This document shows positions 1 through 12,001 of a stretch of DNA of 64,000 bases, in pieces. The stretch covers positions 57,310,453-57,374,452 of the forward strand of contig CM049311.1 in the NCBI GenBank assembly GCA_026874595.1, given 5' to 3'. The notes beneath the pieces were generated by a model. That model worked only from the letters and a program-made list of their open reading frames with translations. It did not search any database and was not told the DNA's origin. A program made the translations under genes and the position numbers. Positions within the stretch are counted from its first letter, which is position 1. The number at the start of each line of letters is the position of its first letter. This stretch comes from Sipunculus nudus (taxonomy: Eukaryota; Annelida; Sipuncula; Golfingiida; Sipunculidae).

Positions 1-1613
1 GTATATGCTGTCATGCCTTAAGCTTGTTCAGATGTATCGCATGCTTTGAAACTGTTAAAAAATTGCCCTGTTTGGCACTGACTTATTCTTTTTTTCATGC
101 CATTTTATATTTTTTCCTGCAAGATTTTATACTTTTACACACTAAATCTAGAGTGACAGTACTATATGTATCCATTGACACTGAACGAATGGTTGTATTG
201 TACCCAGGTATGGGCTTAATTTCTAGATTTGTCTTTCCAATAAGAGTCGAGAGGAAAATATGAAAAACGTCAGACAGTGTGACAGGTAAACACCTGTGTA
301 CGAACACACATGTTAGTGACCGAAAACCATATCGTATTTTGATAAATGGAAATAAAAAAGTAACGATCACATATTTTGTTTGCAGTTACGGTTTCTATCC
401 TGGCGAGGCGTATGGGGACAAACTACACAAACTCTTTATCCAACTTGTGCATAATTTATTTGGACCAGACATGCAAGTACCAGTCTGTCATGTTATGCTT
501 TACAGTTTATAAATTAATTACCTTCTCCTGTATATGTGTATCCCTTTTGCAGAGCACTTTAGTTTACTAGTCGGAGGTATAAATAGTCTTGCACCTGTAC
601 CTTTATTCAATTTGATTACTGGTAAAGCTTTCTCTGTTACATTTGATTTAAGGTTAAATAATAGACATGTTAACAAGACGGTCTCTGACTGCCTATCACC
701 TTGGATGTCTCCTCCATCGTCTTACGCGGTACGTTTAATGAACATACAGTATATTTCAACAATTGGAAAATTGCATGTATGACGCAGATGTAACCATCTC
801 TGCCTGTACTCTATCGCTTTGTAATAAGTAAAAAATATCAGTGATCAGAATTAATTCTAATTATGTGTCTCCAGATATATTTACAGATATTTTAGGAAAA
901 TAGCCCCAGACTTTTCATCGCAACTGTTGCAACTCTTTGCATCATTGATTGTTTTTTCCTTTAAAAGGACATGCCTTTCGCATGTTGTTTACGCTTTCTA
1001 TTAGATGAGCTTGAAGATAACCATAAGAGAAAATATATCCCCCCAATACACCTTGCGGGGAGTTCGAAAAATACAAATGCTATTCAGTATATTATTTAAG
1101 GTGAGAACGCGACCTGATGCTCCATTGAAATATACTCCAAAAATATCAAATGTGGCTTTACACCCTTACGCAATTTCTTTGTCTTGAGATTTTGCATGAA
1201 AAAAATTACCTTATGGTCATGACCATCCTCTTCAGCATGTTTTCTTGCGTTATGTCACACTGTTATTCGAAGATTTAAAAATCACCCATGTCTCGTAAAA
1301 TGTGTTAACATTGAGCATCGATCACTATGTTAACGTCCTTGTTCTTATATGCCTATATGGATTGGTAATTAGGAAACCGTTCAACATCGTACAATATTTT
1401 AACTGTAACTATTTTACCCTCAGAATAATTAAGTCACTCACGAAATCAATGTTTTCTTCTTTTAAAATATTTAGGCAGTGTAAAATGTACATGATTAATC
1501 AGTTTCAACTCCTTGTACTTACATATATATATATATTTACATATAAACACGAAAAAACGAATACCCACTGCCACTACTGGGTCTCCTTAATATGTAACCT
1601 TCTTTGACTTCAG
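1..1613. other. probable intron of the PDE10-like gene, no recognised exon
   Basis: AT-rich sequence with several short open frames. Some are bounded by ag/gt pairs (for example near 385-470, 550-730 and 1005-1100), but none encodes a recognisable GAF domain or the PDE segment expected before 1614. I see no confident feature here. Confidence 0.4.
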
Positions 1614-1770
1614 GTTTAATCTTGAAACGCTATGCCGGTTCACTCTGACAGTACAAAACAATTACCGAATTGTTCCTTATCACAACTGGAATCATGGATT
1701 CATGGTCGCCCATTCTATATACTGCATGCTAAGAAGAATCAAGGGCCAAGGACTCTTCTCTTGCATCCAG
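1614..1770 (+). CDS. PDE10A: PDE10-like exon a (HNxxH metal motif)
   Basis: The acceptor is ttcag before 1614 and the donor is cag|gtaagg at 1771. The first base completes a codon from an exon I could not find. The exon encodes FNLETLCRF...NNYRIVPYHNWNHGF, ending FSCIQ. HNWNH holds the catalytic proton-donor His and the first metal-binding His. A longer open frame over this stretch (from 1632) is out of frame with the gene. Confidence 0.88.
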
Positions 1771-3568
1771 GTAAGGTGACATTACACCATTGTTATTCAA
1801 CTGTTTTGAAGTCAGCTGAGCTATAATGGTATAGAGATGACCAACTTGATGATGATGACTCTTCGCAAAGATGTCCGATAAAAAGCCTGATAAATGCTAC
1901 CAATCTGCAACGTGGCATTCAGTTAGCCATGGGTAAATTTTCTTTCCGTATCGTAACAATATCCTTAACTTGTGTCCTCGATTTTATTCGATATGACACG
2001 TGAAGATAATTTTCTTGTTAAAAACTTTTTGTAACACTTAATCCTGTGTCAATTAGATTTTGTAAAAGTTGTTAATGTGTTGTTGACACCAAGACTTTCA
2101 CTATTTGTTTTATAATATGTACATTTGGCATGTGAACCACCTGCACTTACAACAGTTTCATTCATATCAACAGTCAGACCACAGTTTTAGCCTGGGTAAA
2201 TGGAATCCATAGAAAATTATACAAGAGTATTTGACCCATCCCAACCATCACTATATTAAGCCATTGAAAAACACAATATCGACCAGTCTTTCACAGCTGT
2301 CATGAAAGACATTGTGATCTACGAAATGTGTTCAAAGATTCTGAATTTCCTTAAGCGCTACCTTAAGAAGAAATGCCTTTTAATGTTTGAGTTGTTAACG
2401 TCATTGTTTTCATATCCTCAGTTCCCCATCGTTATCAGGTCATTCTGCCACAGGCCGTGCTCATTAGCAGTACGCCGTGGTCCATAGTTTTGCTCGTTTG
2501 TATTATCTACGTGAATATACCAGTATATTAGTACTTTATGTTTGTGTTGCATATGAATGTAATCACAAATTAAGGTATGGTTTAAGTTATAATTCACGCA
2601 ATATGTGGTCTCGCATGTAACACAAATTAGCAAAATAAAAAACTGATTTTTTTCCTTACTTAAGAAAATATATTAAGGATATCATCAGTTTGTTCATGTA
2701 AAAATAAAAAAAGTATCCATCATTGGTTTAAACTATTAAAAAAAAAGTTCTGTTGCTAGATTTACTGATTTGTTCATGTCATGAAAAAGACCAAATTTGC
2801 CCAAATAAAAGAATCCTTTTTTATAGAGATGATAGTGATAGATGCGTCTTCGCTCAAATAAAAAGAAGAAATTTATATAAATAGAAGTGTATTTGTATCT
2901 TTTTTTTATCATATGACCCTCAGGAACAAGCCTTGTTGTTCGGGGCAATCTGTCATGACCTTGATCATCGAGGTTTCAACAACGCTTACTTCGTGAAGTT
3001 TGAGGAGCCGCTGGCACACCTGTACTCGTCGTCAGTGATGGAGCAACATCACTACGCTCACATGGTCCTCATCCTCCAGGTAGCTTAGAGGCATGTTCAG
3101 GAAACCACAAGTATGGTGCAGAGCAAGAGAACATAAATTATTAATTCAGCATGTTCTTCTTAAGCGTTATAAAAAGATAATTTATTTTTCATCTTGGAAT
3201 ATATATTTTCACATTCATATTTTCAAATTTGCAAGATGTCCATCAAAATTTATAAATGAAGTAATCATGTGGCTGGTTAATTTAGAGACTGATTTGAGAG
3301 TCAGGATTTTGTCAGTTATTTTCTGTATCTATTTGCCCTCATTGTGCATTGGGTAGAAGTAGAATTAAGATCATACACAATCTGATGCTCGTGTAGTATC
3401 ACATTTGAATAAAAAAATTGTCGCTTTTTATCGAAAACCATAAAAAAAGTTCAGATGTCTTTTAATCAATTACACACAAACTGCTCATATGTGACATCCA
3501 TCTGACTGATTGTAAAATGACAATGACAGGTCTCGAACTTTCAGTCTTAAATTAATTAGAACAAATTG

Positions 3569-3618
<50 letters not shown>

Positions 3619-6600
3619 CGGACAATTCCAGTTAAATTATTACCAAATAAATCCCGCTTGAGTCGAACCTCGGATGTGTCTAAGTTTTCTGAGGGTCCCT
3701 TCTACTTTGACACAGCGAGGTTTCACTGTATATATATATATATTGCTCCGCTGACCAAAGGTCATCTGAGCGATAGTGATCAGCATTTGTCCGTCGTCCG
3801 TCCGCAACAAATTGTAACCGTTTGATATAGAAACTTTTCACTTTTTTTATTACAGAATGTATACATATAAATAAATAATGAATCTAAAAAGCAAACACTT
3901 AAAAATCAATAGACAAGCTTTGATATGAAAGAAAAAATAATAAATTAATAAAAAATACATTAATATATAATATGTACAACTTGTTTCATCACCATTAATT
4001 CCCTTTTTAACAGGCAGTTAACTTCTAGTATAGACTACACCGACTGAATGGAATTAAGTCCAAAAATTAGTAGCATTGATTGAGTATGTTATATATAAAA
4101 TGCATTACATGTATATAATGTATAACAAGCATCCATATATACACAGAGGATAACCATGTTGGTCAGTTATATGGAAACATCCAGGGCTATAATAATGAAT
4201 ATTAGCTTTCTGCAGACATAATATTGTTCAGTCTAAACCAGACAGTTTCGTGTTTTGTTAATTTTCTTTTGGAAAAAGCCACCTGTTTTTCCAATGAATG
4301 GTATGTTTAATAAAGTTGATGACACCTCTTAAATATAACAGTTGTTGACATTTTAACATGTAAATATAATACATAACTAACAGTATTATTTTATCTTGTA
4401 ACTGATCCGTGCTGAGGTTAAGAAGAATTACTGTATGTGAGAAGATTCGTGGTACCGGTATATCAAAGTTCTCCAACCGTCGAGACACTTCATACCAAAA
4501 CTTTTGTTATGAAACTGCAATCTTAGAAAATATGTAATATGGTTTCTTTATCTCCTACACAAGAGGTTAAATATTCAGTTCTATTAAGCCAGCTTGTGCA
4601 AATAATAGATTTAGTGTAATAATTCTGTGTAAAGTCTTAAATTGAAAGTATCTTATAGTTTTGTTGATATAGTTACAGAACATGTATTTTTAAAAGCCTC
4701 TAGAAATTTATCTTTATAACAGTTTGCAATATCTTGATGCCACCTTGAAATACTATTATCTGGGTGTACATATTTCTATTCAACAATTTCAGTGTATACA
4801 GCTTTTGCAGGCTTTAACATTTGAATAATATGATCGATTTTATATGATGTGACATAATCATCTCTAAATAAACGTTTTACTTAATATCATTGTCGATCCT
4901 TGGTTAATCTCTTTCCATAACAAAAAAATAGGTCAATGTGATATATTTTGTGAGTTAAGCGTGTTTTTAGCTCTTAGAAAATCAGATTTGTTTTATTGTT
5001 TTTGGGATTTAAGGAAAAAAAATGCACTTAACCCTTAAACCAAAACATTGTGCATCAGCTTCACTTATAACCTTGTTACCATGTAAAATTTGAAGAAAAT
5101 CGGACTAGTCAGTTCTTCAGAACATTTGTTAACATAATTTAAAAATTCATACTTTAGATAAAATATCTCAGTAGTGGTTTCATGGATCTTTCTGAAATTC
5201 GCCAGGCTGACTGATCATGGATTGCCCTTTCAGCTGTTGAAGACTGGTGGCGCCATCTACATTTTTTTCTTTTTGCGCATTTTAATTTTGTTTTTTCAAA
5301 CTTAGAAATGTGGGTGGAGATATCACAATTGTAGCTCAGCAAACAAATTCTTAACATTTAATGCACAGATTGAAAGAACATGCATCATTAAAACATCTGT
5401 ATCACCCTGAAAAATTCAAAGAAAATCTGGTCCATGAGTTCTTCAGAGCTGCTGCGGACACACTGCAAAATACAGATATAGCATCTAATGTATACTTAAA
5501 ATTCATACTCTAAATGAGATGTCTCAGTACTGTTTACCTGTTGCTATGAAATTTGGTTAGCTTGATGATCATGGATAGCCTTTCAGCTGTGACTAACTGT
5601 AGGTTAAATCTGCATTTTCTCAGTTTCATGCATTTTCTTTGAGTAATGCATTTTTTGTGTGTTTTTGTGTTTTGTGTAGAACATCTGACTCGTATTAGCC
5701 TTGTGGACCTGAAAAGAAAACTTTTGCACTCGCCATTGAAAATGTTGAAGAAAATCCATTCAACAGGTTTTCACAACTACCACAGACACAATTGCAAAAA
5801 TACTAAAATGACAGCATATAGAATGTTTTAGTGCCAGGGATTAGCTACGCGTCATGACCCCTGGGTCACTTGTTTTTCTAAAAATAGACGTGGAAAAAGG
5901 CACATTTAAAAGGTTTCTCACACAGTCGTCGACAAAATAACTAGGATAAGGTTTCTTTTGTTTTTACCAGCAAATTGGCCACAACGTGTTTCAAGAAATG
6001 AGTTCCGAAGACTACCAGGAGTTTCTGGAATGTGCCAAATTCTGCATAATCTCCACGGATCTCAGTCTCTACTTCAGCAACCAAAAAGAGTTGTCCCAGA
6101 AGGTGCTGGCAGAAACTCTGGACCTCACAATCCCGGAACACAAGTCAGTAAACATATTGCAAATTAGATATATGATATAGTCGCAAAGTGATCACTTGAA
6201 GCCTTCCCCGGGGGAGGGGGGGGGGGGGGAGGGGGGGGGGGCTTACCTTTCTTACCGTAGTTTACCATATATATGTAGCTGATTATGTTGCTTATAACAA
6301 TCCGGTATATTCCAGTCTGTCTAATATAACTCTAAATCTAATGTTGTTGTTGTTAATTTCATGTCGTGAGAGCTACCTAAACAGTGGTCATGTGGACATA
6401 CTGAGCTGGAAGCCCAGAAGTGCACATTACGACATAGTAGAACACGTCAGAATTGTCATTTGCATGATCACAGAGATTCACTTTCGTGACTTATTGCTGT
6501 TCCGCTAATTAAGTTATAATAAATAAATTCCGTCCTATGTTGCCGGCAAAACCTTGGAACCAAACATGGAATATCTCGGTGAATCTGTTTATTCTTTTTA

Positions 6601-8900
6601 TGTTACCCAATAAAGAAGTATAGTTATATTGACCTTAATGAAATGGCATCTAAATTTCTATTATGTTTGAAGATATAACAATGCCTATGCCCCAGCAACT
6701 TAATACTAAGATATCGTCCTTAACCATACATTTAAACTAAGCAACGATACGGTGATTTATGATGATCTAAAACATATGTGGTCCATGCTACACATATTTT
6801 TACAATTTATGCTTGTCGTAATCTCGGATATTGATGCTGTTTGTCTACAGGATATAGATATAATAAGCATCATGTTTTCACCCCTAGATCATCGCTGATG
6901 GCCTTGATGATGACTGCTGCTGATCTCTGCGCCGTATGTAAACCATGGCCAAGCATGAAAAGAGAAGTGTTTTACCTCTATCAGGAGTTTTATACGCAGG
7001 TATTATGCATAGTTAAAATAGAAGCATGTTCTATAAACATGGATGGCAAGAATTGTTATTCTTACATTGATGACACGTTCGTTAGACTACTGAAAATCTT
7101 TTTGGGAGGAAGATAAAAGTTGTTCGAAACATATGTTTAGGAAAAAAACTCGTATTTGTGTCCTTTGTAGCGAAACATTTAGCATATATATTCAGAGGAT
7201 GGTAATTGTTTTACTAACAACATACCTTTGTGTAATTGCCGAACAAACTGACCTCTAAACTAAAAAAAGAATGACTTAATTGAAACCTGTGATTATCTGT
7301 CATACACTTTGGTATACTGAATATGAGGAGATACCCTCCAGTCTGTGGAAGAGACTGTATGGTGCAAAATTTCTATTGTGGCATTTTTGATTTGACACTT
7401 ATGTATTGTCTTATACTTGTATAAACTGTTTAACTTAAGGGTGACTTGGAAAAAGAAAAGGGGGAGAACCCCATTCCAATGATGGACCGCACAAATGAGG
7501 AAAACCTACCTCAAGATCAGGTAATTAGTAATAAGAAGGTAATTCGTTTTTTACAGATCGGGTGTTCTTGTTGTATTACTTACAACACGTGTAGTATCAC
7601 GCTCTCGCCGTTTTATCCTTTATCCACTTTTTATATGATACAAACAAAATAACACACACACACACACACATAAACGTTATGAACTAAGAAAAGTAAGATC
7701 TTGTGTTTTTTTTTTACATTTGAAAATATGGGGATAACAGTTTATTCATTACCGCATGTCACAGTACTACTAAATATAAAATATATAAGTATGTTTTAAT
7801 ATCATAGTGCCTTTCTTGATCTGAGATGAAAAAAATAGACTTGAAATATATTTGAAGATTCTAGGATTGCATTTTAATCAGTAAGGTTCTAAAAATCACA
7901 TTTAGGAATATATGGAAAAGGTGTACCTAGTATCCCGGTTGCATATTGGTCTATTGAGTGCAGTAAGACCCTTATAAGCAACACTTGTCTGATATGCTTG
8001 CATCTTTAAAACAAGAGGGTTAGGTAAACACATCTGTCCGTCAGTCTATCTGCTTGTCGTCCTAAGCAGATTAGATCTAAATAGTAATAAATTCTCTAAA
8101 GATGTATGACCAATCTCCAGACACGGATACAGGGTTTTGTTTTTATGTGTATTGAAATTTATTTTTAATTGACAAAAAACTGATGCTGACATCGGTGAAA
8201 GCAGCTGTTGTCGTTTTGAAGTCATAGCAGTAATGAGCAGACAATTTCTTCTTTTATGCTCTTCTTTTTTATGTTTACTACAAAACAAATTTGCCATCTG
8301 TGGTATTTCTAGGTTGGTTTCATCACGCATGTGTGCATGCCCTGTTACACAACTCTTGCCCAGATCCTGCCAGAGACCAAAGGACTTCTACAAGGATGCC
8401 AGTGAGTAGATGAAACGAAAGATAAAAGCGAATAAGTGAATTATGCAGTGAATCATATGTTTTTGTGTAATGACTGATCATGCTCATTCATTTTGTTTAT
8501 ACATGTTTCATGAGAATAATTCATACATTCATTTACTCAGTGACTATCTCTTTGCTTTGACATTGAATAAAACGAATGTGCTCTAGATATTAATTTTTGG
8601 GTGATCCAGCTGCTACATTTCTCTTTGAAAATCATACATGTATTTTCATTTTAAATTACAAACTATAAAATGAAACAAAATTAGGTGCTGTAAAAAATCC
8701 TCGATACTAGCCAACCAAAGCGGACAAAAATTTTCACTGTTGTGCGGTTTAGTTAACATGATTTATGAACTGGATATAGATATAGCTCATGGTATGTTTA
8801 CCTTTACAGAGACAGTCTGTACCAGTGGGAGCGAGTGAAGGAAGGAAGAAGTACACTGGTCTGGGAACCAGCTAAGTCTTTACCAAAATCAAGCGACTGA
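1614..8900 (+). CDS. PDE10A: PDE10-type cyclic nucleotide phosphodiesterase, catalytic domain (3' part of gene, seven exons)
   Basis: The gene encodes a class I phosphodiesterase, a family that hydrolyses cAMP and/or cGMP in the cytosol. Seven exons (1614-1770, 2924-3079, 5971-6143, 6888-6999, 7440-7520, 8313-8401, 8810-8900) join in frame to 285 residues plus TGA. Visible motifs are HNWNH (proton donor and first metal ligand), CHDLDHRGF (metal His/Asp), MMTAADLC (second metal Asp), IPMMDR and PQDQVGF (invariant Gln and the stacking Phe). The order and spacing match PDE10A better than any other PDE I recall; for example TLCRF, HNVF, LYFSNQKEL and CYTTLAQILPET. All splice sites are GT-AG and all phases agree. 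The N-terminal GAF domains and the exon just before 1614 were not identified, so the gene is partial here. The 2.9-kb third intron carries a transposable element. The assignment to PDE10 rests on remembered family sequence, without a search. Confidence 0.92.
2924..3079 (+). CDS. PDE10A: PDE10-like exon b (HDLDH metal motif)
   Basis: The acceptor is cctcag and the donor is cag|gtagct. The exon is exactly 52 codons in phase 0. It encodes EQALLFGAICHDLDHRGF through MEQHHYAHMVLILQ. CHDLDHRG supplies the metal-coordinating His and Asp that are invariant in class I phosphodiesterases. Confidence 0.95.
3571..3616. repeat. (TA)n microsatellite
   Basis: Uninterrupted AT dinucleotides, about 23 units, inside PDE10 intron 2. 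A shorter TA run follows at about 3728-3743, at the edge of the next transposable element. Confidence 0.95.
3744..5877. mobile_element. non-autonomous element with internal ~350-bp repeats (in PDE10 intron)
   Basis: The left end has a palindromic TGACCAAAGGTCA and a short CCGTC-rich run. The right end has a palindromic TGACCCCTGGGTCA followed by CTTGTTTTT. Two diverged ~350-bp units sit near 5040-5400 and 5400-5640. They share AAAATTTGAAGAAAATC-like and ATTCATACTYTAGAT-like blocks and a 'cagctgt' stretch. The first has the GGTGGCGCCATC core at 5246-5257. The layout is like the 18.97-23.49 kb element. There is no coding capacity. The boundaries are approximate. Confidence 0.55.
5971..6143 (+). 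CDS. PDE10A: PDE10-like exon c
   Basis: The acceptor is ttaccag and the donor is caa|gtcagt, ending two bases into a codon. The exon encodes GHNVFQEMSSEDYQEF, then STDLSLYFSNQKELSQ and LTIPEHK. The last motif corresponds to the QSHR segment of vertebrate PDE10. The next exon supplies one base, so the phase fits. Confidence 0.93.
6209..6241. repeat. G homopolymer tract
   Basis: A nearly pure G run with a few A interruptions lies just downstream of PDE10 exon c. Similar G or C runs occur near 35982, 36113, 40141, 45021, 51884, 58106 and 63169. Their lengths may be affected by assembly error. Confidence 0.8.
6888..6999 (+). CDS. PDE10A: PDE10-like exon d (second metal Asp)
   Basis: The acceptor is cccctag and the donor is gcag|gtatta. 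The single leading base completes the Lys codon begun in the previous exon. The exon encodes SSLMALMMTAADLCAVCKPW, with the Asp that binds the second metal. A nearer cag at 6848-6850 would put the join out of phase, so the 6888 start is preferred. Confidence 0.93.
7440..7520 (+). CDS. PDE10A: PDE10-like exon e
   Basis: The acceptor is acttaag and the donor is cag|gtaatt. The exon is 27 codons and encodes GDLEKEKGENPIPMMDRTNE and on to LPQDQ. IPMMDR is a class I signature, and the final Gln is the purine-selecting glutamine position. Confidence 0.92.
7652..7670. repeat. (CA)n microsatellite
   Basis: Short CA dinucleotide run in the intron after PDE10 exon e. Confidence 0.9.
8313..8401 (+). 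CDS. PDE10A: PDE10-like exon f
   Basis: The acceptor is tttctag and the donor is gcca|gtgagt. It encodes VGFITHVCMPCYTTLAQILP and on through LLQGC, ending two bases into a codon. The Phe of VGF is the residue that stacks on the cyclic nucleotide base. Confidence 0.93.
8810..8900 (+). CDS. PDE10A: PDE10-like terminal exon
   Basis: The acceptor is tttacag. The exon encodes DSLYQWERVKEGRSTLVW...KSSD and then TGA at 8898-8900. YQWERVKEG matches the NLSQWEKVIRGEE tail of the family. The protein ends about 20 residues after the catalytic fold, without a long C-terminal extension. Confidence 0.92.
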
Positions 8901-9907
8901 ACATTGCAGATGATTCACCTAAACCGTGCAGACCGATGGAACCTCCCCTCATGAACCAATCGAGGGACAATTTTTCCTGAACCAACAGGGTGAATGTTTC
9001 GGAAAAGGATTTTCCCTTTTCCTACGTAAATGATTGAACTGAACCTGGACATATTTATTTCACGAACCAACCCCGAGTGTATTTCTCCTAAACCATGCGT
9101 GAAAGCTTTATAGCAGCAATTCTCTGCTCAACCACACCTGGAATATGTTTCGAGACTTTATTTCCTAATAATGTGGATGTACTTATTCTTCTCCTTACCA
9201 GATAAAGAGCATACTTGTATACTCATCTTGACAGACTTCAGTTCTTCTATCAAGCTTTGTCATCCTTATATCACAAAAAATGATAAGATAATGCAATATT
9301 TCACATTGATCAGAGGGGACCATGTGTGGTGCTTGCTAAAAGTAAAGCTTAATCTGGCTACAAGTTTATAAACTGCGTCATTACTGCTATGCTGAAAGTG
9401 TGATCTGATAAAGTAAATTTATGTGTAATGTTCTTCTGTTTAGACATTGTAATTATTTTTGTATTTGATTGTTAATGAAAACTCATTTAATATGATTTAT
9501 CCCAATAATGTAAAATCTGTGATTGATAAATATGTGCCAAATTGTATTTGTGCTGATCCATAGTAAGTGCAAGGTTCATTATGACATTTATGTTTTAAAT
9601 CACCTTCACTTCTTAGAGTTTGCCCTTGCTTTGATAGTCAACCATTAAAAAGATTGCACAGACAGTCGAAATTTACGTTGCCAAATTTATATATGTGAAT
9701 AGTGGGTTAAATGGAGCGCTGAAATTCCCAAGCCAAACAATTTGAATATATTTAAAAACACATTTAATTTTTTATCCTTCTTCGACAGGTATAAACAGTT
9801 ATCATAAAACCGCCTTTAATATTGTATGTATATAAGTGAACTGTGTAAAATGATATTGCGCTTTGAACAGTTTGTTGGTAAAAATATAATTAAAAAAAAA
9901 AAAAAAA
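8901..9907 (+). other. probable 3' UTR of the PDE10-like gene
   Basis: About 1 kb of AT-rich sequence follows the stop codon with no further exon. An ATTAAA-containing A tract at about 9889-9907 is the most obvious possible cleavage region, but the A run may simply be genomic. The true 3' end cannot be fixed from sequence alone. Confidence 0.35.
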
Positions 9908-10000
9908 CATGCTGTGTTATTTGTATTGATAGTATGAATTTTCAGGTGTAAACAGCCTATAAATTAGATTTTACAGTTGCCACCAAGGTTATTATTAGGG

Positions 10001-10205
10001 CCCTTTTCCACGAGAACGGAAAGCGCGCGCCTCATGTCAGTGGTAATAAAAACTTTACGTTCCTGCAAATATAACGAAAATTTTAAATGCATGCATGAAC
10101 AAGTGTTGATATATCTTGCCGAAAACGCTTGAAGATGGGGAATCCCTTGTAAAAGCACGTCACGCGGAGGGCGGATTCCGCGTTTCCGCACTCATGGAAA
10201 AGCTC
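10001..10205. mobile_element. possible MITE with imperfect inverted ends
   Basis: The left arm near 10001-10032 (cttttccacgag...cggaaagcgcg) matches the reverse complement of the right arm near 10164-10205 (cgcgtttccgcactcatggaaaag) with several mismatches. There is no coding potential. I could not define a target-site duplication. Confidence 0.35.
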
Positions 10206-11462
10206 AATTCAGCGCTTTGTCCGTCGTTCGTCCGGCCGTTAGCACGTCACAGATCGCAACTGCTGACCCTAGAAACTTCTAATGAATACACCAGAGAGGT
10301 CAATAAAAATCTTTGAAACCTGAATCTAGGTCAATGCGACCTATATCCTCGAGCTATGGGGCTTGTAAGTACCCCTCCCCCGAATAATGAAAAAAATTGA
10401 CACAAATCATTGAGTATCTTGATAATTAATGTATGGATTGCCATGAATCGTGCCTTGAATATTGATCATGACTTCATTTGTCAGCTCCCGGAAACTGGTT
10501 GGGTCACCTGTATTTTTTTTAAATATTTTAATGCTTTTTTTCCTTTATTTTAAACTGTCAAAATATATTGATACTATCAGATACCCAACTGTGGTTTCAT
10601 CAAGTTCTGAAACTTAGTCCGTCCATCCGTCTGTCCATCACAGATTGGTTTCCGGATGATAACTCCAGTTTGGATCAACATGTTGATTTTAAACTTCAAA
10701 TCTTTATTGGGCTACTGCTGAAGCAAAAACCCTCTTGATTTTAGAGTAATGAGGTCAAAGCAAAACATCATCCCAAACCTTCTTCCGTGCACTTATAGCT
10801 GACCTGCAAATAGGGTAAAAACCCGACTTATGTTTTGGGGTTACAAGGTGAGAGGTCAAGGTCACAGGACTCACTTTTTTATAAGCTCATAAATATATTC
10901 TTATAGACAAATTCACTGAGCGTCGAGACCCATGTCTCTAACTTGATTAAAGGTATGAGAATTTGATCATGCTCACAGAGGTAGGACATCTTCATAACTT
11001 AGTCTTTATTTTATTTATATTGTTTATTCTTTACAGGGTGTACACATACCCAGTTCAAAAGAGCGTAAGAGAGCACATGAGCACTTCCCTTTTGTTTTTC
11101 AAAAAATGTGTGTATTTTATTTATTTAAGGAGAGTGCCCGGTGCTGATGCGCCATTTGATAAATGATTTCAAAAGAAAATCATCGTAACATATGATGTAA
11201 AAAATAAATGCACGGGTTAATAAAAGCCACTAAAGAGCCAAATTCATTCTCAGTTTTAAGAGCTTGATATGTATTAGTTAACAGTACATGTACATTAACA
11301 TTTTCAACATTAAGAACACATTTCTTTCGGGTTATTTCAATTTAAACTATTGTTTTACAGATATCGTACCAAAAGGTTTAACGGCTAATGCGAGGCGCTC
11401 TACCTGGCTTAGATGATCATATGCCTGTAGGCTAACATATTCGAGCAACCATGTCCGCTTAT
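10206..11462. repeat. diverged repeat sequence, no gene
   Basis: Contains transposon-like phrases seen elsewhere in the window. One is 'ttccggatgataactccagttt' near 10651, shared with about 32692. Another is AGGTCAAGGTCA at 10853-10864, shared with 28.7-29.05 kb. No coding region was recognised. Confidence 0.5.
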
Positions 11463-11478
11463 CAGGGGCGGATTAAGG
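11463..11478 (+). mobile_element. hAT-like left terminus (CAGGGGCGGATTAAGG)
   Basis: Sixteen bases that match, at 14 of 16 positions, the reverse complement of the sequence ending at 35514. The 8 bp outside it (ccgcttat) agree at 6 of 8 positions with the 8 bp outside 35514 (ccacatat). A CAG-GGG start and an 8-bp target duplication are hAT hallmarks. It may be the left end of a 24-kb composite unit or of an element whose partner is lost. Confidence 0.5.
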
Positions 11479-11639
11479 TTGCAGGGGGCCCCTGGTTGTA
11501 CTTCAGGGAGGAGCCCTTTCATCAAATTGATAACGTATGTACAGGTTAACAGGAAATGATGTTAAACCGAATTGTAATTTTAGCGAGTTTCGTCCATTTT
11601 ATAACGTACGATGTATGTTGATTGTGATTGTGACATGCT

Positions 11640-12001
11640 TATTAGGGCCCCGCTTGAAAAGCGGATGCCCTATAGTAATCGACCTGTCCATCTGTCTGTC
11701 TTGCCGTCCGTCCGTCCGTCTTGCCGGGCATATGTGCATGCCTTAGGGGCTAAATGATTTGTCCATCTGTAACCTAGGGGTTAATTCTGACTTAGGGGCT
11801 TAAGCCCCTAAGAATTTTCAGAAGTGTTTTCAAACGATACTTGAGGGGTTTTCCTGTCTTTTGAACACCTATCTCAAATTACCCCCTAAGGAACGGACTT
11901 CACTATTTTGTCCGTTGTCCAAATTTTTGCAATTCCACATTGTACAGTTATGCCCCCTGGTGTTTCTTATGGTTATTAGTTGCCAAACTCATCTCCTATC
12001 C
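11640..12001. repeat. CCGTC-rich and GGGGCTTAAGCCCC-containing leader of the repeat array
   Basis: A 'ccgcttgaaaagcgg' inverted repeat is followed by a (CCGT)n run near 11706-11721 and by TTAGGGGCTTAAGCCCCTAA, a palindrome near 11792-11811. This palindrome contains both orientations of the core found in the two arrays that follow. Confidence 0.6.

Noticed and set aside
376-512. Possible upstream PDE exon (LFIQLVHNLFG resembles the segment before the HNxxH exon)
   Set aside because: The similarity is weak, and the only GT donors give the wrong phase for the exon at 1614.
534-782. 82-codon open frame preceded by a good acceptor-like ttttgcag
   Set aside because: There is no similarity to GAF or PDE sequence that I can recognise, and composition is like the intron around it.
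1632-1826. 64-codon open frame over the first PDE exon
   Set aside because: The PDE motif HNWNH lies in a different frame that has proper splice sites. This frame is a shadow.
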